Shown here: positions 24,370 to 33,046 of the stretch, piece after piece
Numbering within the stretch: the stretch's first letter is position 1
Layout of the letters: every line of letters begins with the position of its first letter
Assembly (NCBI GenBank): GCA_016214855.1
Contig: JACRMT010000011.1
Coordinates: 1-64,000 of the forward strand
Direction: 5' to 3'
Origin: Nitrospirota bacterium
GTDB taxonomy: Bacteria > Nitrospirota > Thermodesulfovibrionia > Thermodesulfovibrionales > UBA6898
DNA length: 64,000 nucleotides
Notes under the pieces: model-generated
Told to the model about the DNA's origin: nothing
The model's input: only the letters and a program-made list of their open reading frames with translations
The model's database searches: none
Position numbers and translations under genes: made by a program

Positions 24370-25776
24370 CTAAATGCTCCTGACAAACGAGCGAAATCCC
24401 TTCAGGAGCCTGTTGAGCATCGCAGGATTATGGAACACTCGACTAATGTAGCTGCCGATAATACGAGGCCTCAGGTAAAAATCCCGAATCATCTTTTTCT
24501 GAGCCTGTAATAGATCGCATTCAGTCAATCCAAAGGGAACAAAGACCGTATTAAGCAAATTCATCTTCTCCCAGTCCGCATCCAGGGTGCCGAATTCTCT
24601 TGCCCTAGCATGGAGCTCCGTCCCCGGAAAAGGCGTTAGCATTGTGACACTAATGTCGTCAAGTGGATTGCCCATGATGAAGTCATAGGTCAATTGCAGG
24701 GTTTTTTTCGTTTCGCCGGGGTGGCCAACGATAAAGAAACCCTTATTAAGCAGGCCGGCGTCGCGACTGATCTGCAAGGCTCGACGGATTTGTTGCAGCG
24801 TCACCTTTTTGTGAATTATATCGAGTATCTCCTGCGACCCGCTCTCGATCCCAAAACTGATCTGCCAGCAGCCGGCGCGTTTCATCAGGCGCAAATTTTC
24901 CTCGGACACCTGATTGACCCGGCCGAGACAAGACCAGGAAATATCCAGTTTCAGATCGATTAGATGATGACAGATCTCCACCAGTCGTGTATGAAAAGTG
25001 ATGAAAGTATCATCCTCGAAACAGAACTCCCGCACCCCAAATTTGTCGTACAGCTCCACCATCATCTCCACGACATAGCTAGCAGAAAACATATGGCAGC
25101 TCGAGCCGAAGACGGAACGATCGCAAAAGATGCAGGTATTAGGGCAGCCGCGCGAGGTAACCAGCAACGCTGCCGGCAGACGCCGGGTCTTAAAGATTGG
25201 AGGGTAAAAGTGCTGAGGGAAACCTTCGAGCATATCCCAAGCGGGACGCGGGAGAATATCGAGAGTCTTCAGAAAGGGACGACGCGGGTTCATCTGCACA
25301 CCTGATCCGTCGCGATATACAATCCCAGAGACAGCAGAAAGCGGTTTTACTTCGGATAGTGCCAGGAGCAGTTCAAGGACCGTCTCCTCCCCCTCGCCAA
25401 TCACTGCAACATCAAAAACCGTAAAACGCTCCATAGTCTCGACCGGCACAGCCGAGATATGCGGTCCGCCAATAATCACTAAAAGCCCTGGCACCATCTT
25501 CTTCGAAGCCTCGGCAATTCTGGCGGCGTGAGATATTGAAAGAGTGGTAACAGAAAGACCGAGAATATCTGGTGCTGTCTCAACAAGTCTCTCAAGAAAA
25601 GAGACCTGGTCCAGATCAAGGGCAGCAGCATCAAGCAAAAATGTCTCGTGCGCATGCTGTCGGGTTACCGCCGCTAACTGCAAGATGCCAAGAGTTGGAG
25701 ACGAGCTGCCGACGCCAGCCAGGGTTCCATAGCGTTTAGCCATACTGAGAGGTGGGGTCGCAAAAAGTATTTTCAT
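24370..25776 (-). CDS. Cobalamin-binding radical SAM enzyme (B12-rSAM)
   Basis: 468 residues. The N-terminus (about 1-140) looks like a B12-binding Rossmann domain (ILFATPPL, ILGLSVTT, VIIGGPHISA, VIGEGEETV). The radical-SAM core follows with CPNTCIFC and SFGIESGSQEILD. Family members perform C-methylation or other radical modifications. It begins a run of glycosyltransferases and lies 2 bases from the GT2 gene. The substrate is unknown, but a sugar or lipid of the same pathway is the natural guess. Confidence 0.85.
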   Translation of the reverse strand: MKILFATPPLSMAKRYGTLAGVGSSSPTLGILQLAAVTRQHAHETFLLDAAALDLDQVSFLERLVETAPDILGLSVTTLSISHAARIAEASKKMVPGLLVIIGGPHISAVPVETMERFTVFDVAVIGEGEETVLELLLALSEVKPLSAVSGIVYRDGSGVQMNPRRPFLKTLDILPRPAWDMLEGFPQHFYPPIFKTRRLPAALLVTSRGCPNTCIFCDRSVFGSSCHMFSASYVVEMMVELYDKFGVREFCFEDDTFITFHTRLVEICHHLIDLKLDISWSCLGRVNQVSEENLRLMKRAGCWQISFGIESGSQEILDIIHKKVTLQQIRRALQISRDAGLLNKGFFIVGHPGETKKTLQLTYDFIMGNPLDDISVTMLTPFPGTELHARAREFGTLDADWEKMNLLNTVFVPFGLTECDLLQAQKKMIRDFYLRPRIIGSYISRVFHNPAMLNRLLKGFRSFVRSI

Positions 25777-25903
25777 TAATGGCCCGGCCGCTTCCTGATC
25801 TCATGTGTAAATACGATTTCTTCTGTCTCAGTCACGCACAATTTTCTCATAATTCAGCCTTATGAGCAATTTCATCGATGCCGCAACAGGAACTGCTCAT
25901 CGT

Positions 25904-26461
25904 TCATTTCCTTAAAACAGCATATACACGCAGTTTATTATGGATAAACAGGTCGTTCGCTGAGGCAGCCGGAATGGGGAAATAGGAAATGCAGATGTCG
26001 CAGAACCCCAGACCAGCGAGATAGGGAACAATGTCGTTTTTCCCCCAGAATCTCACATGCGTTTTGTCATGAGCAAACCCCTTGCTGCCCGGAAGTTCAA
26101 TCACGAGTCTGCCGTTATCCCTGAGCACCCGACGAATCTCGTGAAACAGACTGTCCGCATCATTGAGATGCTCAAGCACATTGTTCAACAGAACTCCTTC
26201 GAACAGATCCGCATCGAACGGAAGGTGAGCAACATCAGCCTGGACACAGGCGAGACCTTTATTTCTGCATTGGGCCACGCAATCAGCGTTTATATCCACG
26301 CCGACAGCCTCCGGATAATATGAAAGAAACTCGCCAATGCCTGATCCGATATCAAGAACCCGTCCTTTGAAAAAACGGACAATCGGCATCATAAAAAGCC
26401 TGCGTAACAGTATCCTGACAAAGCTCCTTTCAGAAAGATAGGCAAAATAGTCATCCGCCAT
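25904..26461 (-). CDS. Class I SAM-dependent methyltransferase
   Basis: 185 residues. LDIGSGIGEFLSYYP is motif I, then GVDINADCVAQC, LPFDADLFEGVLLNNVLEHL and LRDNGRLVIELPG. A short type-11 methyltransferase. It overlaps the GT4 gene by 11 bases. The 127-base gap on its downstream side shows nothing notable. Acceptor unknown. Confidence 0.82.
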   Translation of the reverse strand: MADDYFAYLSERSFVRILLRRLFMMPIVRFFKGRVLDIGSGIGEFLSYYPEAVGVDINADCVAQCRNKGLACVQADVAHLPFDADLFEGVLLNNVLEHLNDADSLFHEIRRVLRDNGRLVIELPGSKGFAHDKTHVRFWGKNDIVPYLAGLGFCDICISYFPIPAASANDLFIHNKLRVYAVLRK

Positions 26462-27653
26462 AGATCATCCTCCGGTAAAGAGCGACATATCGTGAGGCAA
26501 CGCTGTCTATGGAAAAACGCTCACGAATTGTATGGATGGCACTGTCTGCAAGCCGCGCGCAACATGCGTCGTCCTCAAGGAGTCTCAGGATAGCCTTTGC
26601 CAACTCATCATCATCACCTGACGGAACAATAATCCCATTTTCATTATCTTCTAATACGTCGACGGTACCTCCAATCCTGGTCGCTATAACCGGCAGCCTG
26701 CATGCCATGGCCTCGAGAAGGCTATTCGGCATTCCCTCTATATCCGACGTAAAAAGAAAAATGTCCGTTGCATGAAGATAATCAAGAATGTTCCGGACAA
26801 ACCCCTGAAAGCGGACATATTCGCTGAGACCGAGATTGTCCGAAAGCTGCTTGAGGCTCTCCATAAGCTCGCCTTGGCCGAGGATCAGCACCTGAATATC
26901 CTGTCTGCAATTTATTATACGCGCGATTGCCTGAAGCAGCAGATCCACCCTCTTTCTTTGAACAAGCCTGCCTGAAAAGGTAATGACCTTTCTGCCAGGC
27001 TGAAGGGCCAACAGATCCTGAATTCTTTTTTTCTCATTTATGTCGCTCACAGGATAAAAAACAGCTGGCAGAATAAAGTTCGTCGTCTTAAATATCTTCT
27101 TCGAATCAAATCCGTCCTTCAGCAGATCACTCCTGATCTCATCAGTAATGGCAATGAACATGTCAACTTTTTTCAGAATCCGTATAAATACATTGCCTAT
27201 TCCGAAATATTTCCATTTAAACGAACCGGCCTCAATATTCATCTTTGCGCCGGCAACCTTTGCAACAATCTTCTTTCCCATGAGTTTAAGTGGAACCGTA
27301 TTGATAATTAGCGGAAGGCTTGCGCCGTGAAAATGCACGATGTCATAGGAGTTTCTTTCTCTAATCAAAGAACGTAATAGATTCACGCTGAAGCTAAGAG
27401 AAATGAGCAGATTTACAACCGATTTTGCTTCAAGGTCATGTTTTGTATTGTTGAGAGCCTTGATCCGAATGATCTCAATCCCGGCCACAGGCTTCCATGG
27501 AGGCATGCTACTTATTCGTCTACAGATCACCATGGTCTTAACCCCGACACTGTGCAAATACTCAGAAAGAAACACGGCCTGCCTTCCAACCCCACCGAGG
27601 GCAGGGTGGTAGAGAGGCGAGACCATGCAAACCCTAATCTGGCTGAGCATCAA
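26451..27653 (-). CDS. GT4 glycosyltransferase
   Basis: 400 residues with the GT-B fold. The N-terminal domain has PLYHPALGGVGRQAVFLSE, the C-terminal domain has TFSGRLVQRKRVDLLLQA and the acidic EGMPNSLLEAMACRLPVIAT motif of retaining GT4 enzymes. Cytoplasmic; adds a sugar from a nucleotide donor to a growing chain. Start ATG at 27653 or the next codon. Confidence 0.87.
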   Translation of the reverse strand: MMLSQIRVCMVSPLYHPALGGVGRQAVFLSEYLHSVGVKTMVICRRISSMPPWKPVAGIEIIRIKALNNTKHDLEAKSVVNLLISLSFSVNLLRSLIRERNSYDIVHFHGASLPLIINTVPLKLMGKKIVAKVAGAKMNIEAGSFKWKYFGIGNVFIRILKKVDMFIAITDEIRSDLLKDGFDSKKIFKTTNFILPAVFYPVSDINEKKRIQDLLALQPGRKVITFSGRLVQRKRVDLLLQAIARIINCRQDIQVLILGQGELMESLKQLSDNLGLSEYVRFQGFVRNILDYLHATDIFLFTSDIEGMPNSLLEAMACRLPVIATRIGGTVDVLEDNENGIIVPSGDDDELAKAILRLLEDDACCARLADSAIHTIRERFSIDSVASRYVALYRRMIYGG

Positions 27654-27815
27654 TAAATTTCCTGCGCCAGAGTTCGAGCAAGAGCAAGTTGTATATTTGA
27701 AAGTGCCAGTTCCATCCCTGAGCCGAATCCCGGGAGAAAATCCTTACTCACAGGAAATAAATACAGAATCATCGCCGTTATTCCAAAACAAAAATGTTAT
27801 TTTCTCCTTGTTCAT

Positions 27816-28973
27816 TCATAAATCCCTCAACACTTTGCCATACTGCGCTGCTATCGTCTCCGATCTATAACACTCGACCTTCTTCATTGCCTCACTGATA
27901 TAACGTTCTCTTACCTCTGGATTGTTTAAAAGTCTCAGTAAAGCATCGGCAAGGGCTTTCTCCTCGGCTACAGGAACTATCAAACCATTTCTATCGTTTT
28001 CAATAATGTCTTCAATGCTTTCATAAGACCTCGTAGCAACGACAGGAAGACCGCACGCCATGGCCTCAACAATAACATTGCCGAATCCTTCGTAAAAAGA
28101 AGACAGGGCAAATACAGTTGAGCGTTTCATGTACTTAAACGGATTGTCTTTGTAACCCAAAAAAAAGACATTCTTTTCGATCCCAAGATCGCGGCACAAC
28201 TGCTTTAGGTATTGTTCCTCCTCACCCTCGCCTAAAATGACCAATGCAGCTTTCAGATCCGCTTTTAAAAGCGAAAAAGCCTTCACCAGGCAACCAACAT
28301 TTTTTTCACTTGACAGTCTCCCGACCGACAATATTATCGGAATATTCCCTTTAAATATGTTCTCCATCACATGCTCTTCAGAAAGACATCTGATCTTTTT
28401 CAAATCAAAAGGATTACTAATAACCTGTATCAAATTTCTGTCAATACCAAAGTTTTTTTCAAGATCATCAGCGACATCTCTTGATACTGCAACAACAGAG
28501 TCGGCATGGTTATAAAGCCTCTTTATGAGCACTCCAAGTGATCTTTCCCATTTGTCGGACGAATATTGCCGTGTCAGGGCTGTTAGTTTGGTATGAACCG
28601 ATATGACCACACGGGCTCTTTTACCAGAAAGATAGTTGCCAACAATCGACACTATATTTGAGTAATCCATAAAACTCAATATGGCAGATGGACTTTCCTC
28701 CTTGAATATTCTGGCCAATTGGATAATAATCTTGAAAAACTTGAAGACCGTATACAACAGGCTTCCTCGCTCATGAACATGAAGATATCGACACCTGATA
28801 TTGAAACCGGATTCGCCACATACCTCTTCCCCGAAAAGAACCAAAAACAATTCCAGTTCAGGCTCCGATTTGCGAAACGATTCCAGAAGTGTAGTTGCAA
28901 CTCTCTCAGCTCCCCCACCTTTAAGTGAAGGGACAACAAATATAATCTTCTTCTGTTTTAGATGCATTATCAT
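27816..28973 (-). CDS. GT4 glycosyltransferase
   Basis: 385 residues. VVPSLKGGGAERVATTLL opens the first domain; SVGRLSSEKNVGCLVKAF and EGFGNVIVEAMACGLPVVAT complete a typical GT4 (N-acetylgalactosamine transferase-like) layout. The coding DNA appears more AT-rich than the genes around 24-25 kb. It is separated from its neighbours by gaps of 162 and 88 bases, in which I see nothing supported. Confidence 0.87.
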   Translation of the reverse strand: MIMHLKQKKIIFVVPSLKGGGAERVATTLLESFRKSEPELELFLVLFGEEVCGESGFNIRCRYLHVHERGSLLYTVFKFFKIIIQLARIFKEESPSAILSFMDYSNIVSIVGNYLSGKRARVVISVHTKLTALTRQYSSDKWERSLGVLIKRLYNHADSVVAVSRDVADDLEKNFGIDRNLIQVISNPFDLKKIRCLSEEHVMENIFKGNIPIILSVGRLSSEKNVGCLVKAFSLLKADLKAALVILGEGEEEQYLKQLCRDLGIEKNVFFLGYKDNPFKYMKRSTVFALSSFYEGFGNVIVEAMACGLPVVATRSYESIEDIIENDRNGLIVPVAEEKALADALLRLLNNPEVRERYISEAMKKVECYRSETIAAQYGKVLRDL

Positions 28974-29061
28974 CGATTAGACAGGCGATCGAGTCACGGA
29001 ACAAACAGGCACATAGTCCCGGCGAAATTTGCAAATGAACTGTGTTGTCGTATCTGCCGTC

Positions 29062-30057
29062 CTAAGATCTTGATATCAAGCGCTCCCTTAGAGCTACTGC
29101 AATAAGTTTCCAGTATGCGATCATCAGGCGTCTTGGCAGCAGCTTGTAAATCTCAGCAAGCGCTCGGTTATAATAACGGTTGGCAATGCTGGAATCGGCT
29201 GCATGCAGTGTGGACAACATAAAGGCACGATCTGATGCAGGAATCCAGCCCCGAGCTTTAAGACTTTTGGCAAGACTCAAGAAACGGGAAGGCGCTGATT
29301 CCTTTTCAGAAGAAGACAAAGCCACTACAGAAAACAACTCCAGGCACCTGACATAAAAATCATTCGCCTCTGCCTCATGAATTTCACGTGTAATGCGAGA
29401 CCCTTGCCCGGGGTGACACCTCGCCTGCATGAGGGCATGTCGCATATGAACAAATCTGTATTTCTTCGAGAGCCTTACCCACATATCGTAATCCTGGGTC
29501 GTCTTAAGTCTTTCATTGAAGAGGCCGACATCATTAAAGCACAACCTCGGTATAAGCGTAGTGCATCCGTTAACAGGATAGGATGCTATCAGTAAATAAA
29601 GAAACTGCTCCGCAGCAAGATGCCCCAGCTGCCGAAGCCCTATTACTTCAGACTTAGCGTTAATGATGTAGTAATCTCCATAGAGGACTACAGGGTCAGT
29701 CTCTTGCTTCAGAGCAGAGACTTGTACAGCGAGCTTACTCGGAAGATACACATCATCATGACTCAACCAGGAAAAATAATCGCCTCTCATTTCCCTGATT
29801 CCAAGGTTTAAGGCAGTTGCAACTCCGCCATTTTGCTTGAACAAATAACGGATCTTATCGCCATACGATACAGCAATCTCCTCTGTCTTTCCCCCGTCGT
29901 TTGAGCCATCATTTATTACAATAACTTCAATATGTTTATACGTCTGCGCCAAGGCGCTGTCAATAGCCTCGCGGAGGTAAGTCGAGCCGTTATAAACAGG
30001 AATTATTATTGAGACATGAGGGGCGTCTCCGCAACCACTCTCAATATCTTCTTTCAT
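29062..30057 (-). CDS. GT2 glycosyltransferase
   Basis: 331 residues. SIIIPVYNGSTYLREAID, VINDGSNDGG and FSWLSHDDVYLPSKL are typical GT2 features. The N-terminal half is strikingly like the fusion protein at 33047-34702, with SALAQTY, KTEEIAVSYGDKIRY and GDYFSWLSHDD shared, so the two are paralogues. It ends in RERLISRS. Donor sugar unknown. Confidence 0.86.
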   Translation of the reverse strand: MKEDIESGCGDAPHVSIIIPVYNGSTYLREAIDSALAQTYKHIEVIVINDGSNDGGKTEEIAVSYGDKIRYLFKQNGGVATALNLGIREMRGDYFSWLSHDDVYLPSKLAVQVSALKQETDPVVLYGDYYIINAKSEVIGLRQLGHLAAEQFLYLLIASYPVNGCTTLIPRLCFNDVGLFNERLKTTQDYDMWVRLSKKYRFVHMRHALMQARCHPGQGSRITREIHEAEANDFYVRCLELFSVVALSSSEKESAPSRFLSLAKSLKARGWIPASDRAFMLSTLHAADSSIANRYYNRALAEIYKLLPRRLMIAYWKLIAVALRERLISRS

Positions 30058-30073
30058 TTATTGAGAATAACTT

Positions 30074-31138
30074 CTATATAAAGTTAGTATGTTTTGCATC
30101 TTTCTTGATACAGTAATTAATAAAATCATTCTTTTTCTCAAACATACACGGTAATTTGCAATAAACCCGCGGAGAGTGTTTCCGGTAAAATTGAATCTTC
30201 TCGCCGCCATGCCACAGCTCATCGAAACTTTGGTTTTTCAATGACCCTATATATCCAAGATTATTGTATGCAAGCATACAGCAGGTATAAACCTTAAGGT
30301 CGGCACCAATATAAGGGACAAGCTCCTTCATGGGGCAGAAGTCATAGTTCTGAACACCGTCAAAGAGATCGCCGATACGGTCATTGAAAAGGTTAAAAAC
30401 AGTAAATTTTTCGTCTTCAAAATCCCGTTTCGCCTTTTCAGCAATAGTCTTTGCTTCATCAATGAGTCCGTCGAAGTATTTTATCCCCAGCGGGGTGAAA
30501 GCAGCGGATATTCGGAAATTATCAACCCCCAGCTCTTTAAACAGTTTGCACGCATCATATGTCTCCCTGTAATTTTCTCTGCTTATCACAAATCCTATGC
30601 CCAAAATAGTTCTGCATTTCTTCTGTGCAAATTTACTAATGCTTGCTATCACTCTATCAAAGACAGTCGCCTTTGTCCGCCGCAAAATAGAATAAGTTCC
30701 ACTGTTAGCAGCGTCCATGCTGATACGAACCCATGCAACGTCAGAAAGCAGCTCTATAAGCTCATCATCAAGCGCCTGACCGTTGGATACCAACGCAAGA
30801 TCCATTCCGTAAGAAATTGTCTTTTTAAATGCATTCTTAATGGCCGGATGGACAAGAGGCTCACCACCCCCTGTATATTGAATCGCCTTGACGCCAAGGC
30901 TATAGCAAGAGTCTATTATCTCAAGCAGTTTTTCATTCGACATTATGTCTTTTGGATTAAAATTCTGACTACTGGAGGATTCAGCCATCCTGTATGCACA
31001 GAAACTGCAATTTTGGTTGCATCGGTTAGATGGGATAAGGTGCACTTGCACGGGATCAGTCTGCTTCCCCGCAGCAAGCTCCTGAAGTTTTTCCATATGG
31101 TGTACGATCTTGTAAGGGCTATATTCTTCCTTAATCAT
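30074..31138 (-). CDS. Radical SAM/SPASM enzyme
   Basis: 354 residues. IPSNRCNQNCSFCAYRMA holds the CxxxCxxC cluster site, YTGGGEPLVHP is the GGEP motif, and C-terminal cysteines (YDFCPMK, TCCMLAYN, CKLPCMF) suggest an auxiliary cluster of the SPASM type. It sits between a GT2 and a methyltransferase gene. Reaction unknown. It is one of three radical-SAM genes in the glycan cluster. Confidence 0.83.
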   Translation of the reverse strand: MIKEEYSPYKIVHHMEKLQELAAGKQTDPVQVHLIPSNRCNQNCSFCAYRMAESSSSQNFNPKDIMSNEKLLEIIDSCYSLGVKAIQYTGGGEPLVHPAIKNAFKKTISYGMDLALVSNGQALDDELIELLSDVAWVRISMDAANSGTYSILRRTKATVFDRVIASISKFAQKKCRTILGIGFVISRENYRETYDACKLFKELGVDNFRISAAFTPLGIKYFDGLIDEAKTIAEKAKRDFEDEKFTVFNLFNDRIGDLFDGVQNYDFCPMKELVPYIGADLKVYTCCMLAYNNLGYIGSLKNQSFDELWHGGEKIQFYRKHSPRVYCKLPCMFEKKNDFINYCIKKDAKHTNFI

Positions 31139-31195
31139 GAATGCATTGCCTCCGTCCTTTATAGTAATACGGTCAAAATTACCGGCCCTTCCCGA

Positions 31196-31957
31196 TCACC
31201 GCCTCCTTATGAAGCCTATCAGTCTCATGATGATACCAGACAGTCTTCTTGCGAATTTTCTGATGAATTTGCGAGCGGTGACAGCCGGCCACAATCCCTG
31301 ATGGTCTAAGCGCGCGATATGCACCATGTACCAGCAACTGTTATAGAGAGGAAAAAGCCCAATCCGTTTTGCACCAATCACCATACCACCTGCTCTTTCA
31401 ACAATCTGGCAGAACCAGGCCAATGAACGTCCAACACTACCGTGTTTCAGAGACGAAAGGGGAACTATATCGAGATTGTTATTCTTTGGGTCCAGCATGC
31501 AGGCAAACTGCAACGCAAAAATGCCTTTCTGTTTCAACGCCGGAACGATGCGTTTAATCTGATCTTCAAGATCACAGTCACTCATGTGTTGAGCAACAAG
31601 ATTCGAAATAGCGAGATCAAACGTATCGGCCGGCAACAACGATAGGCTTGAGGGCAGCCATACTTCGGCAGCAACATCCTTAACCTTCTGAAGAGCGCTT
31701 TCAGAAATATCAAGGGCATGGACTATGCACTTTCTTCTTGCAAGTTCACGGGTACAGAAGCCAAGCCCAACGCCTATGTTGAGAACAACTGTTCCAGCGA
31801 TTATTCTATCCGCGACCTCAAGATATTCCCAGACTTCCGGTCCCGCACTGCCCGTAAGCCAAAAAAGGAACCTGTCATTTACCCCCTGGTGATTCAGCTC
31901 CCACCATTTTTCTATGGTCACCGAATCGCCCGAATTGTCAGGTATAAATAGACTCAC
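31196..31957 (-). CDS. Class I SAM-dependent methyltransferase
   Basis: 253 residues. Motif I reads VLNIGVGLGFCTREL (an Asn/Val variant of DxGxGxG), followed by HALDISESALQKV and FDLAISNLVAQHM. A basic tail (RKFIRKFARRL, RRR) may bind membrane. Likely acts on a sugar or lipid-linked glycan; acceptor unknown. The 139-base gap upstream (31958-32096) shows nothing supported. Confidence 0.75.
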   Translation of the reverse strand: MSLFIPDNSGDSVTIEKWWELNHQGVNDRFLFWLTGSAGPEVWEYLEVADRIIAGTVVLNIGVGLGFCTRELARRKCIVHALDISESALQKVKDVAAEVWLPSSLSLLPADTFDLAISNLVAQHMSDCDLEDQIKRIVPALKQKGIFALQFACMLDPKNNNLDIVPLSSLKHGSVGRSLAWFCQIVERAGGMVIGAKRIGLFPLYNSCWYMVHIARLDHQGLWPAVTARKFIRKFARRLSGIIMRLIGFIRRR

Positions 31958-32096
31958 TTTAACCTCCCTGTCTTCTGCAGAACCATTTGCCTTATTCCCG
32001 TTGAACGAAGAGCAGACAGTATATGCGCTGACATACCGTCTCCTCTTAGTATCTATACAGTCTCAGATGCCATTCCGACTCCACTTTCTTTCGGTA

Positions 32097-33044
32097 TTAC
32101 AACATCCGCTTAAGTCTCCTGATACATGAATAAATCGTATGCGCAAGAAAATATGGTGGGCAATACCTGAAAGACTGCAAAAAAAATCTTGCGGATTCAG
32201 ATCGATTTAAGCCGTTATTTTCAAAAATCGCTAAGGCATAGTGTAGGTATAATTTTGAAGCGCCAAGATGCTTGAAATAAAATGGAGAGACTCTGTCCTC
32301 CCGGAAGATTTTGGTGACATAGTAATGTATTGACGCATATACGCGATCCGTAGACTCCATTTTATTCCCTGCATGCGTTCTGATGATGCAAAGTGGCTCG
32401 GAAATAGCGCAGATTTTGAACACCTTTGAAATTCTGCGCCACATGTCAGTATCTTCAAAACGGTGCATTTTTTCATCAAAACCACCAACAACAACCATAA
32501 CCTCTTTCCTGACCATGACTGTCGGAAGAACAACTGTACGCGGACAAAAAGCTATATTCGGGTAGAGCCAGCCAGAGTCTGTAGCAAGATAGTATGGTTT
32601 CGTCCCATTCCAATCCCCTGGATTGAAGATTTCGTTACCATTATCATCGATCACCCGCGCCGATGAATAAAGCATCCCAAACTCACTGTTATTGTCGAAA
32701 AATGCAACCTGTTTCTGAAGTTTATTTGGCATAAACATGTCATCAGAATCCAGAAATGCTATAAATTCACCACGCGCCTCACCTAACGCCCAATTACGCG
32801 CCCGAGAACGTCCCTGATTGCAGTGGTAAAAGTAGCGTATTTTGGGTGAGCTGAATTCATCAATAACATCGTGTGTATTGTCTGTCGAACCATCGTCGAC
32901 GATAATTAACTCAAAGTCATCATACGTCTGACATAAAACGCTTGAAATCGCTTCCCTCAAAAGCGGCGCACGGTTATAGGTAGGAATAATGACACTTACC
33001 CTTGGCACATGTTCTTTGAGAGAGCTACTCGTTGATTCAGTCAT
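32097..33044 (-). CDS. GT2 glycosyltransferase
   Basis: 315 residues from the ATG at 33044, which follows the upstream stop by 2 bases; an upstream ATG at 33080 would overlap that gene. SVIIPTYNRAPLLREAI, VDDGSTDNTHD, LDSDDMFMP and HRFEDTDMWRRI are clear GT2 motifs. The C-terminus is amphipathic. Likely cytoplasmic with peripheral membrane contact. Confidence 0.86.
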   Translation of the reverse strand: MTESTSSSLKEHVPRVSVIIPTYNRAPLLREAISSVLCQTYDDFELIIVDDGSTDNTHDVIDEFSSPKIRYFYHCNQGRSRARNWALGEARGEFIAFLDSDDMFMPNKLQKQVAFFDNNSEFGMLYSSARVIDDNGNEIFNPGDWNGTKPYYLATDSGWLYPNIAFCPRTVVLPTVMVRKEVMVVVGGFDEKMHRFEDTDMWRRISKVFKICAISEPLCIIRTHAGNKMESTDRVYASIHYYVTKIFREDRVSPFYFKHLGASKLYLHYALAIFENNGLNRSESARFFLQSFRYCPPYFLAHTIYSCIRRLKRML

Positions 33045-33046
33045 AG

